Source of the DNA: an uncultured Collinsella sp.
GTDB lineage: Bacteria; Actinomycetota; Coriobacteriia; Coriobacteriales; Coriobacteriaceae
Direction: 5' to 3'
Length of the DNA stretch: 8,402 nt
Assembly (NCBI GenBank): GCA_902493125.1
Contig: CABUOF010000075.1
Span: 1 to 8,402, forward strand
Part shown: positions 5,776 to 8,402 of the stretch, one piece after another
Layout: every line of letters starts with the position of its first letter
How positions within the stretch are numbered: position 1 is the stretch's first letter
Notes under the pieces: model-generated
What the model was told of the DNA's origin: nothing
What the model saw: the letters and a program-made list of their open reading frames with translations, nothing else
The model's database searches: none
Translations under genes and position numbers: made by a program

Positions 5776-7254
5776 TTAGAGCAGCACGCAGGCGACGGTC
5801 AGGATGATGGCGCAGACGACGGAGAGCGCGACGATGAGCTTAAGGGCAAACTTGAGCCAGGTCGTCCACTCGATCTTGGCCAGGGCGAGACCGCCCATGA
5901 TGGCGCCGGAGGTCGGGGTGAATAGGTTCACGACACCGATGGCGGCGGAGAAGATCATGACCATGACCTCGGGCGAGAAGCCGAGCTTAACAGCCAGCGG
6001 TCCCATGATGGGCATGGAGACGGTGGCCATACCGGAGGTCGAGGGGATCAGGAAGGACAGGCCGAAGTAGACCAGGAAGCTCATGGGAGCGAAGATCACG
6101 CCGGACAGGCCAGCCAGGGCATTGGCGGCAGCGTCGAGGACGAAGACGTCGAGGCCGGTGTTAGCCATGAGGACGGAGATACCACGGGCGAGGGCGATAA
6201 CGAGAACAACGGACATCATGTCGGCAGCGCCGGTGATGAAGGTGTTGACGATCTGCTTCTCGGACAGGCCACCGATGATACCGATCAGGACGGCCATGAG
6301 GAAGAACCAGGTGGAAGCCTCGTCGAAGTACCACTGGCCAATGGGCAGGCCGGTGATCAGGGCAGACCAGCCCTGGACGACGGCGTTACCGTCGGCGTCG
6401 TAGACAGCGCCAGCGTCGAAGAAGTTGGCGACGCCCTCGTTGAGGTCGGCCAGCGGAATGAAGCCGACGATCATGACGACGAAGGTGAAGGCGAAGGCGA
6501 TCAGAACACCCTTCTGACGACCGGTGAGCTTGACCTCCTTGTGGACCTCGGAAGCAGCCTTGCCGTGAGCCTCTTCGGCGTCCTTGAGCTCCTGCATCGA
6601 CAGGATGGTGGAACCCTTGTCAGCCTTGACCTTCTTGGCATAGTTCATCACGAAGAAGATGGACATAGCGGTAGTGACAATCCACAGGACGGCACCGAGG
6701 CCGATGATGATGGACTGGTTGACCTCAATGCCAACGCCGGTCAGAGCGTCGACGGCAGCGCCGACGGCGAACGGGTTAACCGTGGAGCCCAGGCAGCCGC
6801 AGCCAGCGCCGAGCAGGACGGTAGCGGCGCCGACCATGGGGTCGAAGCCAGCGGCCATCATGGTAGCGGCGAGCAGGGCGTAGAAGGGAACGGTCTCCTC
6901 GCACATACCATAGGTGGTACCACCGAGGGAGAAGATGAGCATCAGCACGGGAATGAGCATGATCTCGTTGCCCTTAAGCTTCTGCACCAGAACGGCGATG
7001 CCGTTGTCCAGGGCGCCGGTCTCGGTCATCATACCGAGGAAGCCGCCCAGGATCATAACGAAGAGGCAGACGGGCAGAGCGTCAGCGAAGCCCAGGATCG
7101 GGGCGGTGCAGAAATCGCTCAGGCGGGCTGCAGTAACCGCGCCGCCGGACGTGCCGGAGACGATAACGGTAATCACTGCAACAATTGCCAGCAGAGCTAG
7201 AAGAATGGTGAACGATGAAGGCATACCGCGCTTTTTCTTAGCGGTCTCAGTCAT
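5776..7254 (-). CDS. YfcC/DcuC-family carrier, probable arginine/ornithine antiporter
   Basis: A 492-residue inner-membrane protein of the YfcC family (DcuC/C4-dicarboxylate carrier superfamily). About 11-13 membrane spans are visible, e.g. residues 14-33, 60-78, 98-112, 122-150, 180-203, 249-268, 315-330, 346-363, 383-403, 427-447 and 467-491. Signatures include SLGGTTYGMCEETVPFY (109-125), the small-residue stretch GAGCGCLGSTVNPFAVGAA (149-167), LIPSTSGMATVSMPIMGPL (402-420) and NLFTPTSGAIMGGLALAKI (443-461), hairpin-like segments typical of the superfamily. A charged cytoplasmic loop lies near 205-248. The ornithine carbamoyltransferase gene lies just upstream on the same strand, which supports arginine/ornithine exchange as in ArcD-type systems; basic peptides or dicarboxylates are alternatives. 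The frame starts at an ATG at 7281, but the GGGGGG at 7264-7269 sits inside that longer version and 9 nt before the ATG at 7254, giving MTETAKKKRG, which I prefer. Confidence 0.9.
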   Translation of the reverse strand: MTETAKKKRGMPSSFTILLALLAIVAVITVIVSGTSGGAVTAARLSDFCTAPILGFADALPVCLFVMILGGFLGMMTETGALDNGIAVLVQKLKGNEIMLIPVLMLIFSLGGTTYGMCEETVPFYALLAATMMAAGFDPMVGAATVLLGAGCGCLGSTVNPFAVGAAVDALTGVGIEVNQSIIIGLGAVLWIVTTAMSIFFVMNYAKKVKADKGSTILSMQELKDAEEAHGKAASEVHKEVKLTGRQKGVLIAFAFTFVVMIVGFIPLADLNEGVANFFDAGAVYDADGNAVVQGWSALITGLPIGQWYFDEASTWFFLMAVLIGIIGGLSEKQIVNTFITGAADMMSVVLVIALARGISVLMANTGLDVFVLDAAANALAGLSGVIFAPMSFLVYFGLSFLIPSTSGMATVSMPIMGPLAVKLGFSPEVMVMIFSAAIGVVNLFTPTSGAIMGGLALAKIEWTTWLKFALKLIVALSVVCAIILTVACVLL

Positions 7255-7263
7255 GGTTCTCAT

Positions 7264-7271
7264 CCCCCCTT
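7264..7271 (-). promoter_or_regulatory. Ribosome site deciding the carrier start
   Basis: The minus strand reads AAGGGGGG here. The run of G ends 9 nt before the ATG at 7254 and directly abuts another in-frame ATG (7263). The spacing favours 7254. The ATG at 7281 lies upstream of this site and has no comparable one of its own. Confidence 0.6.
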
Positions 7272-7354
7272 CATAAATCATTTAACTTTCTCGCGCGAAG
7301 CGGATCTTCCGTGCCGTGCCCACCGCCCGACGCGAGATATTTACCAGACAAAGC

Positions 7355-7386
7355 CGCTCGGGGTGTGCAGCAAGACACCCCGAGCG
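7355..7386 (-). terminator. Hairpin between the carbamoyltransferase and carrier genes
   Basis: CGCTCGGGGTGT (7355-7366) and ACACCCCGAGCG (7375-7386) are a perfect 12-bp inverted repeat around an 8-nt loop, starting 15 nt past the carbamoyltransferase stop. On the minus strand it is followed by GCTTTGTC, a poor T-tract. It may be a leaky terminator or an RNA-stabilising stem that sets different levels of the two genes. Confidence 0.65.
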
Positions 7387-7401
7387 AGATGCTAGATGTT
7401 C

Positions 7402-8397
7402 TTACTTGAGCGTGGCGTACATGACAGCCTTGATGGTGTGCATGCGGTTCTCGGCCTCGTCGAAGACCTTGGAAGCGGGGCTCTCGAAGACCTCGTCGGT
7501 GACCTCCTGCTCGGTGATGCCGAACTGCTCGCACTTCTCGGCGCCAATGGTGGTGTTGGTGTCGTGGAAGCTGGGCAGGCAGTGCAGGAAGATGGCACCC
7601 GGGTTGGCCATAGCCATGACCTCGGAGGTAACACGATACGGGGTAAGCTGAGCGATGCGCTCGGCCCAGACCTCGTCGGGCTCGCCCATGGAGACCCACA
7701 CGTCGGTGTAGATAACGTCGGCACCGGTGACGCCGTCCTTGACGTCGGTGGTCAGCTTGATGGTGCAGCCGTTGGCCTCGGCGATGGGCTTGCAGGCCTC
7801 GATGACGTCGTCAGCGGGCATGCACTCCTCGGGACCGCAGGCCACGAAGTTCATGCCGAGCTTGGAGCAGACGACCATGAGGGAGCGAGCGACGTTGTTC
7901 TTGCAGTCGCCCATGAAGACGAGGGTCTTGCCCTTGATGTCGTAGTTGAAGTTCTCCTGGACGGTCAGGATATCGGCGAGCATCTGGGTGGGATGCCACT
8001 CAGTGGTCAGGCCGTTCCACACGGGCACGCCGGACTTAGCAGCGAGCTCCTCGACGTCGTCCTGGGCAAAGCCACGGAACTCGATGCCGTCATACATGCG
8101 GCCGAGAACGCGGGCGGTGTCCTCGATGGACTCCTTCTTGCCCATCTGCGACGAACCGGGATCGAGATAGGTCACGCCCATGCCCAGGTCCATGCCGCCG
8201 ACCTCGAAGGCGCAGCGGGTACGAGTGGAGGTCTTCTGGAAGAGCAGAACGATGTTCTTGCCCTCGAGATAGCGATGCGGAACGCCAGCGCGCTTCATAT
8301 CCTTGAAGTTCTTGGAGAGCTTGAGCAGGTACTCGATCTCCTCGGTGGTGAGGTCGAGAAGCTTGAGGAAGCTACGGCCGGAGAGGTTAACACCCAT
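7402..8397 (-). CDS. argF: Ornithine carbamoyltransferase (ArgF/ArcB family)
   Basis: A 331-residue cytoplasmic enzyme that interconverts ornithine plus carbamoyl phosphate and citrulline plus phosphate. The carbamoyl-phosphate domain carries STRTR (57-61), HPTQ (135-138) and the SSQMGKKESIEDTARVLGRMYD block (82-103); the ornithine domain carries DVWVSMGEP (232-240, with the SMG loop that marks ornithine rather than putrescine or aspartate enzymes) and FLHCLP (270-275) with the catalytic Cys273. The ending ENRMHTIKAVMYATLK matches long-type enzymes. Length and blocks resemble catabolic ArcB and E. coli ArgF equally. The carrier gene downstream makes a catabolic (arginine deiminase pathway) role plausible, in which case the symbol would be arcB, but sequence alone does not decide this. 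The ATG at 8397 is 5 nt from the window edge, so its ribosome site is only partly visible; alignment to E. coli ArgF in memory supports the start. Confidence 0.95.
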   Translation of the reverse strand: MGVNLSGRSFLKLLDLTTEEIEYLLKLSKNFKDMKRAGVPHRYLEGKNIVLLFQKTSTRTRCAFEVGGMDLGMGVTYLDPGSSQMGKKESIEDTARVLGRMYDGIEFRGFAQDDVEELAAKSGVPVWNGLTTEWHPTQMLADILTVQENFNYDIKGKTLVFMGDCKNNVARSLMVVCSKLGMNFVACGPEECMPADDVIEACKPIAEANGCTIKLTTDVKDGVTGADVIYTDVWVSMGEPDEVWAERIAQLTPYRVTSEVMAMANPGAIFLHCLPSFHDTNTTIGAEKCEQFGITEQEVTDEVFESPASKVFDEAENRMHTIKAVMYATLK

Positions 8398-8402
8398 GGT
8401 TC

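Noticed and set aside
6541..7200. A 219-codon plus-strand frame rich in Gly, Asp, Glu and His
   Set aside because: It is the complement of the membrane carrier gene; hydrophobic codons read antisense give such acidic, polar compositions.

Overview
The window is GC-rich bacterial DNA, and every supported gene lies on the minus strand. The protein sequences, the dense intergenic hairpins and the pyrG-xerD pair suggest a gut actinobacterium of the Coriobacteriia, most likely Collinsella or a close relative. This is a judgement from sequence style and protein resemblance, not from a database search.

Layout from right to left, the direction of transcription. (1) 8397-7402: ornithine carbamoyltransferase (argF/arcB type), with 5 nt of upstream sequence visible. 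A perfect hairpin separates it from (2) 7254-5776, a YfcC/DcuC-family membrane carrier. Together they look like part of an arginine/ornithine (arginine deiminase type) module. Arginine deiminase and carbamate kinase genes are not in the window and could lie beyond its right edge. (3) 5775-5171: a 605-bp gene-free stretch with a clear terminator for the carrier gene, several further hairpins, a degenerate direct repeat, a perfect 26-bp inverted repeat and a good -10 box. (4) 5170-3689: a full-length DUF1846 protein, conserved but of uncertain function, closed by a terminator. (5) 3432-3094: a small winged-helix protein of unknown role with a very strong Shine-Dalgarno site, also closed by a terminator. 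(6) 2915-1254: pyrG (CTP synthase), whose upstream region holds a perfect DnaA-box sequence. (7) 1251-310: xerD, starting at GTG 2 nt after the pyrG stop, so the two are almost certainly one operon. (8) 309-1: two hairpin terminators and, at the very edge, a LexA/SOS-like box beside another palindrome, probably control sites for a gene outside the window.

How the genes fit together: pyrG supplies CTP and xerD resolves chromosome dimers. Their co-transcription, with DnaA-like and LexA-like sites nearby, hints at a link to replication and DNA damage, but that is inference. The ornithine carbamoyltransferase/carrier pair serves arginine-ornithine metabolism. The DUF1846 and winged-helix genes appear to be independent transcription units.

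I found no CRISPR array, insertion sequence, rRNA or tRNA. The least explained part is the structured stretch at about 5278-5674.
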